A stretch of DNA of 49,266 nt, taken from assembly GCA_002345545.1 (NCBI GenBank), contig DDVW01000033.1, forward strand, positions 1 through 49,266, given 5' to 3'. The position numbers and the translations under genes were made by a program. Position 1 is the stretch's first letter. Every line of letters begins with the position of its first letter. The notes below the pieces were generated by a model. That model was given only the letters and a program-made list of their open reading frames with translations, did not search any database and was not told where the DNA came from. This DNA comes from Stenotrophomonas sp. UBA2302. GTDB taxonomy: Bacteria > Pseudomonadota > Gammaproteobacteria > Xanthomonadales > Xanthomonadaceae. Positions 15,262 through 24,051 of the stretch are shown here, piece by piece.

Positions 15262-16182
15262 TTACGGGTGCTCGCTGTGCGGGCCTGGCTCCATTCGCCG
15301 TTGCCACAACGCATGCATGCCGCGCGCGGCCAGGTCTTCGGGGTGGCGCTGCACACCGATACCCCAGGCGGTCAATGCCTGTGCATACAGTGCCAGCAGG
15401 CGGTCGTTGCCGATCAGGTGGACTTGCGCCAGTCGTGGACTGTGCTCCAGTGCACCGGATGCGAGGATCTCGTGGCCGATCAGCAGGCCTGACAGGTACG
15501 AGGGCAATGCTCCGCCCTCCATCCGGTCGAACAGGCCCAGCGTCCGCACGCCGAACAGGTGATGCAGCAGGCCGCCGGCTTGGCGGCTGCGCTTGAGCCC
15601 GCTTTCGAACGCCCACGCATCGAAGCGGCCATCGTCCTCGGGCATGAGTCTGCCCAGCAGGCTGTGGCCGCGCAGCAGCGCGTACAGCTCGCCGGTCATC
15701 GCCGTGGCCAGCCGCTGGATGCGGCCATTGCTGATCGACACCCACTTGCTGTGGGTTCCCGGCAGGCAGACCACATGATTGCCGCGCGGCAGCACCGCGA
15801 GCAGGGCGGCCAGCTGGGTTTCCTCGCCGCGCATCACGTCCGGCACGGTTTCGCTGGCGGTGTCGCTGATGCCGGGCACGATCCACAGCTGGCGTTGCGG
15901 CAGCGCGGTCGTGGCCAGCGATACCAGTCCGGCAGCCAGGTCGTCGATGCCGGCCGGGCAGGCCAGGTACGGCACTTCCTGCCAGCCACCGCGGCTGCCG
16001 ACCATGCCCGAAAGCAGGATCAGCGGGTCGTCCCAGCCTTTGATCTCCTCGGCCAGCACCGCTTCGAACTGGCCGGCACTGGCTTGCAGGCCACGCTGGC
16101 TGCGCCGGCGACCGCAGACCTGGCCGTGTGCATCCAGCCGGTACAGGCGCAGGCTGCTGGTGCCCCAGTCCACCGCGATCAT
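15262..16182 (-). CDS. dgoK: 2-dehydro-3-deoxygalactonokinase
   Basis: A 306-aa sugar kinase making 2-dehydro-3-deoxy-6-phosphogalactonate. The ATP-phosphate loop [11 protein letters not shown] is at the N-terminus; LSGMVGSRGGW, LPGTHSKWV and the GEL-containing central part are typical of DgoK. Its ATG overlaps the lactonase stop by 4 bp (ATGA). It is the last gene of the galactose operon, which is ordered SDR, dgoA, dgoD, SMP-30, dgoK. Confidence 0.92.
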   Translation of the reverse strand: MIAVDWGTSSLRLYRLDAHGQVCGRRRSQRGLQASAGQFEAVLAEEIKGWDDPLILLSGMVGSRGGWQEVPYLACPAGIDDLAAGLVSLATTALPQRQLWIVPGISDTASETVPDVMRGEETQLAALLAVLPRGNHVVCLPGTHSKWVSISNGRIQRLATAMTGELYALLRGHSLLGRLMPEDDGRFDAWAFESGLKRSRQAGGLLHHLFGVRTLGLFDRMEGGALPSYLSGLLIGHEILASGALEHSPRLAQVHLIGNDRLLALYAQALTAWGIGVQRHPEDLAARGMHALWQRRMEPGPHSEHP

Positions 16183-17087
16183 GGCAGCACCACCCGGTCC
16201 ACGCGGGCGCGGACGCCCGTGCCCGACAGGGTGAACACGCCGCCGGCGGAGGGCTCGGCATCCAGCACCGGGGCGTCCAGCCCGATCCGCGCGCTGGTGA
16301 CATACAGCACGTCCTCGCCGAGCACGCAGCACGACGCCTGTCGCGCGGGCAGTTCGATCACCCGGTCGATGGTGCCGTCCGGGGTGTAGCGCAGCACACG
16401 GCCAGCGCCCCACTGCGCGTTCCAGAGTCCGCCCTCGTCATCGACCACCGCGCCGTCCGGCTCCACGCCCGCTTCGGCGAGCGTGGCGAAGATTTCGACC
16501 TCGCCGGTGCTGGCCTGGCCGGCGTTGTAGGAGGCGGTCAGGATGCGTCCATCGGGCGAGTCGCAGAAATACATGCGCCCGCCATCGGGGCTGAAGCAGA
16601 TCGCATTGGGAATGGCGGCCTGCGGCAGTCCCAGCGGCCGCAGGCCATGGCGTGCGCTCCACTGGTAAAAACGCCCGGCGCGCCGGCCATCGGCATGTTC
16701 GCTTTTGGTGCCGAACACGAAATTGCCGGCGCGGTCGGCACGGCCGTCATTGAGGCGGGTGTGCGGATCATCGGCCTCCACCGCGGCCAGCAGCTGCAAG
16801 GGCAGTGCGTCGCTGTGCAGGTGTGCTTCCGGATCGGCGCTGTACAGGCCCTTGGCCAGCCCCAGCAGCAGGCGGCCGTCTTCGGCCAGCGCCAGGCAGC
16901 CCAGCGCCTGTTGTAGTTGCCAGTAACGGCTGTGTGCACTGGCCGGATCGAAGCGCCACAACCGGCCGGCGAGGATGTCGGTCCAGTACAGCAGCTTGCG
17001 GCGGTCGCACCAGAGGATGCCTTCGCCCAGCTCGCAGCGGCTGTCGACCAGCAGCTGCGCCTGTTCGGCGGCGAGCGCCGTCACCAT
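16179..17087 (-). CDS. SMP-30/gluconolactonase-family sugar lactonase
   Basis: A 302-aa six-bladed beta-propeller of the SMP-30/GNL family. [10 protein letters not shown] carries the metal-binding Glu, [12 protein letters not shown] the metal Asn/Asp, and [12 protein letters not shown] and [12 protein letters not shown] the later metal ligands. In this operon the likely substrate is D-galactono-lactone from the SDR dehydrogenase, but family members also act on glucono- and arabinonolactone. The ATG at 17087 overlaps the dgoD stop by 7 bp; dgoK overlaps its end by 4 bp. Confidence 0.9.
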   Translation of the reverse strand: MVTALAAEQAQLLVDSRCELGEGILWCDRRKLLYWTDILAGRLWRFDPASAHSRYWQLQQALGCLALAEDGRLLLGLAKGLYSADPEAHLHSDALPLQLLAAVEADDPHTRLNDGRADRAGNFVFGTKSEHADGRRAGRFYQWSARHGLRPLGLPQAAIPNAICFSPDGGRMYFCDSPDGRILTASYNAGQASTGEVEIFATLAEAGVEPDGAVVDDEGGLWNAQWGAGRVLRYTPDGTIDRVIELPARQASCCVLGEDVLYVTSARIGLDAPVLDAEPSAGGVFTLSGTGVRARVDRVVLP

Positions 17088-18232
17088 TCGGCCACGCTGC
17101 CATCGCTGTGTCGCCACAGCGGATTGCGCCAGCGTGGTGGCTTGCGGCTGGCCTCGAGCAGGCGTGCCTCGTCGATCTGCACGCCCAGCCCCGGCTTGGG
17201 CAGGGCAGCGATGCAGCCCTGCGCATCGCAGGCGAAATCGTCCTTGTTGAGCACGTAATCGAGCAGGTCGGCGCCTTCGTTGTAATGGATGCCGATGCTC
17301 TGCTCCTGCAGCACCGCATTGTGGCTGACGAAGTCCACCTGCAGGCACGCGGCCAGCGCCACCGGGCCCAGCGGGCAGTGTGGCGCCAGCGCCACATCGT
17401 GCGCCTCGGCCATCGCGGCGATCTTGACGCATTCGCTGATGCCACCGGCGTGGGACAGGTCCGGCTGCAGGATGGACAGGCCGCCGGCGGCCAGCACCGG
17501 CTTGAATTCGGTACGCGAATACATGCGCTCGCCGGCAGCCAGCGGAATGCCGGTGGCCTCGGACAGCGGGCGGTAGTGCTCCCACTGCTCGGCCAGCACC
17601 GGCTCCTCGACAAACAGCGGCCGGTACGGCGCCAGTTCGCGCAGCAGCACGCGTGCCATCGGCACACTGACCCGGCCATGGAAGTCGATGCCGAAGTCCA
17701 CCGTGTTGCCCAGCGCCTCGCGGACGGTGGCGACTTTCTCGATGGCCCTGTCGACCGCGCGCGGGCTGTCGATCAGCTTCATCTCCTCGGTGCCGTTGAA
17801 CTTGAAGGTGTCAAAGCCCAGCGTCCGGTAATGGCGTATCTGCGCCACGAGGTCGGCCGGGCGGTCGCCGCCGACCCAGCGGTAGGTCTTCATGCGGTCA
17901 CGCACCAGTCCGCCGAGCAGCTGGTAGACCGGCACGCCCAGCGCCTTGCCCTTGATGTCCCACAACGCCTGGTCGATGCCGGCGATGGCGCTCATCAGGA
18001 TCGCGCCGCCACGGTAGAAGCCGCCGCGATACAGCACCTGCCACAGGTCGTTGATCCGCGCCGGGTCCTGGCCGATCAGGTAGTCGCCCAGCTCATGCAC
18101 CGCCGCTTCCACGGTGGCGGCGCGGCCTTCGATCACCGGCTCACCCCAGCCGGTGATGCCCGCGTCGGTTTCCACTTTCAGAAACAGCCAGCGCGGCGCG
18201 GCCTGGTAGGTGGTCAGACGCACGATCTTCAT
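17081..18232 (-). CDS. dgoD: D-galactonate dehydratase (enolase superfamily)
   Basis: A 383-aa mandelate-racemase-type dehydratase converting D-galactonate to 2-dehydro-3-deoxygalactonate. Mg2+ ligands are visible as Asp in GIDFHGRVS, Glu in FVEEPVL and Glu in AAGERMYSR. The catalytic His is in the same DFHG motif, with a second His in APHCPLGP. Length and spacing fit DgoD. Its ATG overlaps the dgoA stop by 4 bp. The C-terminal 15 residues are poorly conserved. Confidence 0.95.
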   Translation of the reverse strand: MKIVRLTTYQAAPRWLFLKVETDAGITGWGEPVIEGRAATVEAAVHELGDYLIGQDPARINDLWQVLYRGGFYRGGAILMSAIAGIDQALWDIKGKALGVPVYQLLGGLVRDRMKTYRWVGGDRPADLVAQIRHYRTLGFDTFKFNGTEEMKLIDSPRAVDRAIEKVATVREALGNTVDFGIDFHGRVSVPMARVLLRELAPYRPLFVEEPVLAEQWEHYRPLSEATGIPLAAGERMYSRTEFKPVLAAGGLSILQPDLSHAGGISECVKIAAMAEAHDVALAPHCPLGPVALAACLQVDFVSHNAVLQEQSIGIHYNEGADLLDYVLNKDDFACDAQGCIAALPKPGLGVQIDEARLLEASRKPPRWRNPLWRHSDGSVAEW

Positions 18233-18846
18233 GCGGAATGGTCCAGATAGGCCTGGCGGAAGCGGCGCGCGTGTAGGCGCGTGGTCGCCACCGGTTGGCC
18301 GGGTTGATAAAGGTCGCCGCCGATGCCCGCGCCCTGGCAGCCAGCGGAAAGATAGCTGGCCAGGGTGTCGGGAGAGACGCCACCGACGGCGAAAAGCGGT
18401 ACCGGCGGCAGTACGCTGCGCAGGGCGCGTACCAGTGCCGGTCCATGGAGGGACGCAGGGAACAGCTTGAGCATCTGTGCACCGGCACGCAGCGCCTGGA
18501 ACGCCTCGCTGGCGGTGGCGAAACCGGCGGCCACCAGCAGGCCTTCGGCGACCGCGCGCTGGATCAGCGGCGGATCGGTATTCGGCGTGACCATCAGCCG
18601 GCCGCCGGCCCGCAGCAGTGCGTCGATATGTTCCGGTTCCACCACCGTGCCGGCGCCGATGCAGGCATGCCGGCCATGGCGTTGCACGGTACGCCGCACG
18701 CTGGTTTCCCAGTCCGGCGAGTTGCTCGGGATCTCGATCGCATCGAAGCCCTCCTCGACCAGTACGTCGACATGGGCATCGACCTGGTCCGGCGTAATCC
18801 CGCGCAGGATCGCGATCAATGGCAGCTGGAAGGGCAGGGCGGTCAT
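18229..18846 (-). CDS. dgoA: 2-dehydro-3-deoxy-6-phosphogalactonate aldolase
   Basis: A 205-aa class I KDPG/KDPGal aldolase, giving pyruvate and glyceraldehyde 3-phosphate. The Glu of [10 protein letters not shown] and the Schiff-base Lys of MLKLFPAS are present; IGAGTV and FAVGGVSPD complete the barrel signature. The ATG at 18846 lies 1 bp from the SDR stop; a longer frame to 18876 would overlap the SDR and is not needed. Confidence 0.93.
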   Translation of the reverse strand: MTALPFQLPLIAILRGITPDQVDAHVDVLVEEGFDAIEIPSNSPDWETSVRRTVQRHGRHACIGAGTVVEPEHIDALLRAGGRLMVTPNTDPPLIQRAVAEGLLVAAGFATASEAFQALRAGAQMLKLFPASLHGPALVRALRSVLPPVPLFAVGGVSPDTLASYLSAGCQGAGIGGDLYQPGQPVATTRLHARRFRQAYLDHSA

Positions 18847-18847
18847 G

Positions 18848-19582
18848 TCAGTCGTGGTAGACCTGCGAGCGGCCACCGTCGATCAGGATGTCGGTGGCAT
18901 TGATGAAACGGGCCTCGTCACTGGCCAGGAACAGCGCGGTATAGGCCACTTCCTCCGGCGTGCCGATGCGGCGTGGCGGCAGCAGGGCGGTCTGCTTTTC
19001 ACGCGCGCCCGGTTCGCGCTCGAACCAGGCCTCGATGCGCGGCACCAGGATCAGCCCGGGCGAGATCGAGTTCACGCGGATGCCGTGGGCGGCGTACTCG
19101 ATGCCCAGCGAGCGGGTCAGGCCGATCAGCGCATGCTTGGCGACCGGATAGGGGAACGCGCCGGGAATGATCTTGTGGCCATGCACCGAGGCGATGTTGA
19201 CGATGGCGCCGCCCTGCTGGGCGACCATGCCCGGCAGTACCGCGCGGCACAGTTGCCAGGCGCCTTCCAGGTTCAGCGCGAAGCAGTGGCGCCATTGCGC
19301 GTCGGCCAGTGCCAGCGGATCGCAGAACACGTCGCCGCCGGCATTGTTGACCAGCACGTCGATGCGGCCGTGACGGGCGAGGATGTGATCGACACGCCCG
19401 GCCATCGCCGCGGCGTCGATGATGTCACCTTGCAGCATTTCCACGTTGCCGGGACCGGACGGTTGCAGGTCGATGCCGACCACGGTGGCGCCTTCGCGCG
19501 CGAACAGGCCGGCGACCGCGGCACCGATGCCGCTGGCGGCGCCGGTGATCACCGCCACCTTGCCGGACAGGCGGCCGCTCAC
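18848..19582 (-). CDS. SDR dehydrogenase, candidate D-galactose 1-dehydrogenase
   Basis: A 244-aa classical short-chain dehydrogenase. It has the NAD(P) motif TGAASGIG, VNNAGG, the catalytic Ser in NIASVHGH and Tyr-Lys in YPVAKHA. An acidic residue after beta-2 (GIDLQP) suggests NAD+ preference. A GTG at 19582 is the start: GGAGG is 4 nt upstream and it overlaps the stop of the leader ORF (GTGA). As first enzyme of the De Ley-Doudoroff-type operon it probably oxidises galactose to galactonolactone; fucose or another aldose cannot be excluded. Confidence 0.85.
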   Translation of the reverse strand: MSGRLSGKVAVITGAASGIGAAVAGLFAREGATVVGIDLQPSGPGNVEMLQGDIIDAAAMAGRVDHILARHGRIDVLVNNAGGDVFCDPLALADAQWRHCFALNLEGAWQLCRAVLPGMVAQQGGAIVNIASVHGHKIIPGAFPYPVAKHALIGLTRSLGIEYAAHGIRVNSISPGLILVPRIEAWFEREPGAREKQTALLPPRRIGTPEEVAYTALFLASDEARFINATDILIDGGRSQVYHD

Positions 19583-19659
19583 CGGACCTCCGGCGGCGGG
19601 GTGGCAGCGTGATTGTCGCGGCTGGCGCCAGTGGCACCGGTCCCCAGATAAAGCCTCAT
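19579..19659 (-). CDS. 26-residue leader ORF coupled to the SDR gene
   Basis: A small ORF starting MRLYLGTGATGAS and ending TPPPEVR. The ribosome site GGGAGAGCAGG directly before its ATG is stronger than that of the SDR. Its TGA overlaps the SDR GTG (GTGA), and the SDR ribosome site lies in its last codons, just after a Pro-Pro-Pro stretch that could slow ribosomes. I do not recognise the peptide. It may be a coupling leader, a regulatory uORF or a chance frame. Confidence 0.45.
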   Translation of the reverse strand: MRLYLGTGATGASRDNHAATPPPEVR

Positions 19660-19790
19660 CCTGCTCTCCCTTGTGCGGTCTGCCGACAGCGGCCACGCCG
19701 TCCTGGACGGGACGGCTGCGGCGGCGACAGAAGCGTGGCATAGCGTCGCCCCGGAACCTATGTGCGACCAATGAAATTTTTGTCGTAATG

Positions 19791-19807
19791 TATTCGCTGG
19801 GCGAATA
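19791..19807. promoter_or_regulatory. LysR-type operator between galR-like LysR gene and galactose operon
   Basis: TATTCGC-TGG-GCGAATA is a perfect 17-bp inverted repeat containing a T-N11-A core, 28 bp upstream of the LysR ATG. The whole 175-bp intergenic region (19660-19834) is shared by the regulator and the divergent operon, so this is the expected autoregulatory and activation site. Confidence 0.7.
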
Positions 19808-19834
19808 GCTACACAGTCGAGGGGATCGGCGCGC

Positions 19835-20788
19835 ATGGTTCAACCCACTACCGGCTGGTTCAATGCCAGTCGCCTGAAGACCCGTCATCTGTTGCTGCTG
19901 CTGCATCTGTATGAACAGCGCTCGGTGTTGCGCGCGGCCGAGGCGGCCAACATGACCCAGCCGGCGGCCTCCAAGCTGCTGGCGGAGATGGAGGACCTGC
20001 TGGGCGTTCCCCTGTTCGAGCGGCATGCGCGCGGGGTGGAGCCCACCTGGTATGGCCAGGTGCTGATCCGCCGGGCGCGCTCGGCGCTGTCGGAGATCGG
20101 CCGGGCCCAGGACGAGATCGCCGCGTTGCGCAGCGGCCGGGCCGGCCAGGCGTCCATCGGCACGGTGGTCAATCCCGGCACCAACCTGGTGCCGCAGGCG
20201 GTGGCCGCGCTCAAGCGCGACTTCCCCGACATCCTGATCCGCATCGAGATGGACTACAGCCGGCCGCTGGTGGCCAGGCTGCTCGATGGCCAGCTGGACA
20301 TCGTGGTCGGCCGCATCATGGGCGCCGAGGGCAGCAGCGAGCTGGAGTTCGAGCCGCTGGCCGACGAGCCGCATTCGGTGATCGTGCGTGCCGGGCATCC
20401 GTTGGCCGGGCGCAGCCGGGTCGGCTACGGCGATCTGGTCGAGCACGGCTGGATCATGCCGCCCGACGGCAGCGTGCTGCGCGCACGGCTGGACGCGGTA
20501 TTCCTCGAGCACGGGCTGGTGCCGCCGCAGAACATCGTCGAGACCACCTCGCTGCCGGTGACCATCCACCTGCTGCGCCACAGCGACCTGCTGACCGCGC
20601 TGCCGGTCGAGTCGGTCGCCCCCTACCTGCAGACCGGGCAGATGGTGGTACTGCCGGTCGCGCTGGACGTGCGCATGGATTTCTTCGGCATCATCCGCCG
20701 TCGCGACCAGTTGCTCTCGCCCGGTGCCGAGCGGGTGCTGGAGGCGCTGCGGGTCACCGCACGGAGACTGTACGCGGGCGCCGGCTGA
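19835..20788 (+). CDS. LysR-family transcriptional regulator (GbpR-like)
   Basis: A 317-aa LysR regulator. The N-terminal winged HTH includes LRAAEAANMTQPAASKLLAE and FERHARGVEPT, followed by a type 2 periplasmic-binding-like effector domain from about residue 100. The overall sequence resembles GbpR-type regulators of galactose/arabinose-responsive genes; this is by pattern only. It is divergent from the galactose operon with a perfect LysR-type box between them. GAGGGG precedes the ATG. Probably a local activator responding to galactose or an intermediate. Confidence 0.9.
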   Translation: MVQPTTGWFNASRLKTRHLLLLLHLYEQRSVLRAAEAANMTQPAASKLLAEMEDLLGVPLFERHARGVEPTWYGQVLIRRARSALSEIGRAQDEIAALRSGRAGQASIGTVVNPGTNLVPQAVAALKRDFPDILIRIEMDYSRPLVARLLDGQLDIVVGRIMGAEGSSELEFEPLADEPHSVIVRAGHPLAGRSRVGYGDLVEHGWIMPPDGSVLRARLDAVFLEHGLVPPQNIVETTSLPVTIHLLRHSDLLTALPVESVAPYLQTGQMVVLPVALDVRMDFFGIIRRRDQLLSPGAERVLEALRVTARRLYAGAG

Positions 20789-21096
20789 CCGGATCGGTAT
20801 TCGTATCCGATATAGGTCTTGCGCATTTTTTCATTGGTCGGGAATGGCTGCGCCTGCCTATGCTCGCGCCGTGGTTGTCATCAACCGCCGGCATGACGGG
20901 CGGTGACCGCGTACCAGGGGGTGCGGTGGTTGCCGGTCCCGGAAGATGGAAGAGCGGCACGTCAGACGTCCCGGCCGATGCCGGTACAGCAGTACGCGGT
21001 TTTCGATCTGCCTTACCCGGTGCATGGGTGCGATGGCGCCTGAGCCGGGACCAAAACTCAAATCGTCGTCGTCATGTGTCCTGGGAGGGAACATCC
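20789..21096 (+). other. Gene-free leader of the TonB receptor / xyloglucan locus
   Basis: A 308-bp gap. The only firm signal is the ribosome site GGGAGGG just before 21097. TTGGTC (20835-20840) followed by TATGCT is a poor promoter candidate. An imperfect dyad ATCGG-N9-CCGAT lies about 25-45 bp after the LysR stop. I see no convincing regulator site, so how the xyloglucan locus is controlled is not shown here. Confidence 0.3.
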
Positions 21097-24036
21097 ATGT
21101 CAACGCTCCAGCGCCGCCGCACGGTGGCCAACAGTGCGCGCCAGCGCGCCGGTACCCGTCTGCAACCCACTGTCCTGGCGCTGAGCGTGGCGCTGATGCT
21201 GTCGACCGCCGCGCAGGCGCAGGATGCTGCCCCGCGCACCGATACCACCGATCTGGATCGCATCGTCGTCACCGGCGTGCGTGGCAGCCTGACCAAGGCG
21301 CAGGTGATCAAGGAAACCACCGACCAGATCGTCGATTCGATCGTGGCCGAGGACATCGGCAAGCTGCCGGACAACAACGTCGCCGAGGCGCTGCAGCGCA
21401 TCACCGGCGTACAGATCACCCGCAACAAGGGCGAAGGCAGCGGCATCATGGTGCGCGGCCTGACGCAGGTGCGCAGCGAGCTCAACGGCCGCGACATCTT
21501 CACTGCCAACAGTGGCCGCGCGCTGAGCTGGGAAGACGTGCCGGCCGAACTGCTCGGCGGCGTGGATGTCTACAAGAACCCGAGCGCTGAGCTGATCGAA
21601 GGCGGCCTCGGCGGCCTGGTCAACCTGCGTACGCGGATGCCGTTCGACCAGGACGGCATGAAGGTGTCGGGCAGCTTCACGGTCAACAAGTGGGACCTGC
21701 GCGACTCGGTGCAGCCCTCGGCCTCGGTGCTGTTCTCCAACCGCTGGGACACCGATGCCGGCGAGTTCGGCGTGCTGTTCAACGTCGCCCACCAGGAAGG
21801 CCAGTACCGCGAAGACCGCATCAACCTGGGCAGCTATCTGTCCTATGACGATGCGCCCGGTTACGAAGGGCAGGACGTCATCGTGCCCAGCGAAGTGGGC
21901 ATGTACAGCCATTTCGGCGACCGCGAGCGCGATGGCCAGTACGTGGCGCTGCAGTGGAAGCCGCGCGATGGCATGGAGCTGTATGCCACCGCGCTGCGCT
22001 CGGACTACAAGTTCCGCAACCGCGAATACAGCGTGCGCGTGGGCAACCTCAACAACAACACCACCGATCTGGTGAACTGGTCCGGCAACGGCTGGGGCTT
22101 CGTTTCGCCGTCGATCCCGGGCTACGAGGCCTTCAACGACCCGTTCGGCTTCGACGCCGACGGCGAGTTCCAGTACGGCACCTTCAACAACGCGCTGGTC
22201 ACCACCACCGCGCGCATGGACTGGCGCAATTCGGTGACCTCCGACTATGCGCTGGGCGGCAAGTGGCAGGTCAACGACAACCTGCACCTGTCCACCGACC
22301 TGCAGTACATCGACGCCACCACTGAAAGCGTGAACTACTGGGTCGACCTGCTGGCCGGCCAGGTGAGTGGCGATGACTGGCGTGGCTGGTCCGGCCTGTA
22401 CGGCACGCCGCCGGTACGCGTGGACATGAGCGGCAAGTACCCGAGCGTGACCATGCTCGACCGCGTGACCGGCCAGCCGATCAACGGCTACATGAGCGAC
22501 ATCGGCAACTACGGTGGCTGGTACTCGCATCTGGACAAGCGCGACAACAATGATGCCGACCAGTTCTCCTGGCGCGCCGACCTGCGTTGGGATTTCCTCG
22601 ACAGCAATATCCTCAACGACCTGCGCATGGGCGTGCGCTACACCGACCGCTCGGCGATCACCCGCAGCTCGGGCTGGAACTGGCAGAAGATCGCGCCGGC
22701 CGGTACCGACAATGCCTGGGGCAGCTTCCTGCCGGCCCCGTTCAGCGACTACCCGGACGCCTGCTACCGGCTGTTCCCGTTCAGCGACCACTTCCGCGGT
22801 GACAGCGGCCTGCCGACCGGCTATGTCGCCTGTGACCAGATGGTGGCCGACTACGAGAACACCGTGCGCATGTTCGGGCACGACCCGATCGCCTACAACG
22901 CCGCCACCGATATCCGCGACTACACCGAGAACACCTACGCCGCCTACGCGATGCTGCGCTTCGGCCAAGACGATGGCCGCTTCCCGTGGGATGCCAACGC
23001 CGGCGTGCGCCTGGTGCGCACCGAAACCACCGTCGACGGCTACGAGCTGGAGCAGAATTCGCCGACCAACGAGGTGACTCCGGTCAGCGTCAAGAACGCC
23101 TATACCGACGTGTTGCCGAGCTTGAATTTCCGCATGTTCCTGCGCAACAACCTGCAGTGGCGCGTGGCGGCCTCGCGGGCGATGTCGCGGCCGAACTTCG
23201 ACCTGCTCGACCCGTACGTGTCCCTCAACGACACCTTCTTCGACTTCAACACCGGTGGCGTGTCCTATGCCAGCCGTGGCAATCCGTACCTGAAGCCGAT
23301 GTATTCCAACCAGTTCGACACCTCGCTGGAGTGGTACTTCGGCCAGGGTTCGATGCTGTACAGCACCGCGTTCTACAAGAAGGTCAAGGGCTTCTACTAC
23401 TACGACACGGTGGCGGCCAATTATTACGACGGCAATTTCGACATGCCGCTGGAAGGTTCCACCACCGGCGAGACCCGCCCCTGCGTCGGCCAGGAATGCG
23501 TGCGCGAGTTCCAGCTGCAGACCCGCTCCAACGGCAAGGACGGCACCATCAAGGGCATGGAGGTGGGCTACCGGCAGTTCTTCACCTTCCTGCCGGGCCC
23601 GCTGGATGGACTGGGTTTCGAGGCCAACTACACCTACGTCGACAGCAAGGCGCCGGCCCCGGATGCGGCAGGCACCGATGGCGTGGAGATTTCCTACCTG
23701 CCGTTGGAAGGGCTGTCCAAGAACAGCTACAACGTGGTGCTGATGTACGAGAAGTCCCGCTTCTCGTTCCGTGCCGCTTACAACTGGCGTGACACCTGGC
23801 TGGTCACCACCCGCCCGCCCAATGCCGGCCACGTGCCGCAGTACCACGACGCCACCGGCCAGCTTGACGCCTCGGTGCGCTTCGATCTGGACAAGGTCTG
23901 GTCGATCACCCTGGACGGTACCAACCTGCTGGACGAGACGCGGTCCGACTACTACGGCAGCACCAGCCGTCCCAACGGCTGGTACCGCAATGACCGCCGT
24001 TACGGGCTGAGTATCCGGGCCAACCTGGATCTGTAA
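21097..24036 (+). CDS. TonB-dependent receptor for xyloglucan oligosaccharides (inferred)
   Basis: A 979-aa outer-membrane receptor. A signal peptide ends near AAQAQD (residues ~43-45); a TonB-box-like LDRIVVTG follows; then the plug domain (IVAEDIGKLPDNNVAEALQR, GVQITRNKGEGSGIMVRG) and a long beta-barrel ending in the aromatic-rich YGLSIRANLDL. This is the TonB-receptor subtype common in xanthomonad carbohydrate loci. Position directly ahead of GH74 and the other xyloglucan enzymes suggests uptake of xyloglucan oligosaccharides. The ATG at 21097 has a strong GGAGGG site. Confidence 0.93.
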   Translation: MSTLQRRRTVANSARQRAGTRLQPTVLALSVALMLSTAAQAQDAAPRTDTTDLDRIVVTGVRGSLTKAQVIKETTDQIVDSIVAEDIGKLPDNNVAEALQRITGVQITRNKGEGSGIMVRGLTQVRSELNGRDIFTANSGRALSWEDVPAELLGGVDVYKNPSAELIEGGLGGLVNLRTRMPFDQDGMKVSGSFTVNKWDLRDSVQPSASVLFSNRWDTDAGEFGVLFNVAHQEGQYREDRINLGSYLSYDDAPGYEGQDVIVPSEVGMYSHFGDRERDGQYVALQWKPRDGMELYATALRSDYKFRNREYSVRVGNLNNNTTDLVNWSGNGWGFVSPSIPGYEAFNDPFGFDADGEFQYGTFNNALVTTTARMDWRNSVTSDYALGGKWQVNDNLHLSTDLQYIDATTESVNYWVDLLAGQVSGDDWRGWSGLYGTPPVRVDMSGKYPSVTMLDRVTGQPINGYMSDIGNYGGWYSHLDKRDNNDADQFSWRADLRWDFLDSNILNDLRMGVRYTDRSAITRSSGWNWQKIAPAGTDNAWGSFLPAPFSDYPDACYRLFPFSDHFRGDSGLPTGYVACDQMVADYENTVRMFGHDPIAYNAATDIRDYTENTYAAYAMLRFGQDDGRFPWDANAGVRLVRTETTVDGYELEQNSPTNEVTPVSVKNAYTDVLPSLNFRMFLRNNLQWRVAASRAMSRPNFDLLDPYVSLNDTFFDFNTGGVSYASRGNPYLKPMYSNQFDTSLEWYFGQGSMLYSTAFYKKVKGFYYYDTVAANYYDGNFDMPLEGSTTGETRPCVGQECVREFQLQTRSNGKDGTIKGMEVGYRQFFTFLPGPLDGLGFEANYTYVDSKAPAPDAAGTDGVEISYLPLEGLSKNSYNVVLMYEKSRFSFRAAYNWRDTWLVTTRPPNAGHVPQYHDATGQLDASVRFDLDKVWSITLDGTNLLDETRSDYYGSTSRPNGWYRNDRRYGLSIRANLDL

Positions 24037-24051
24037 ACGGAGGTGGCGGTG

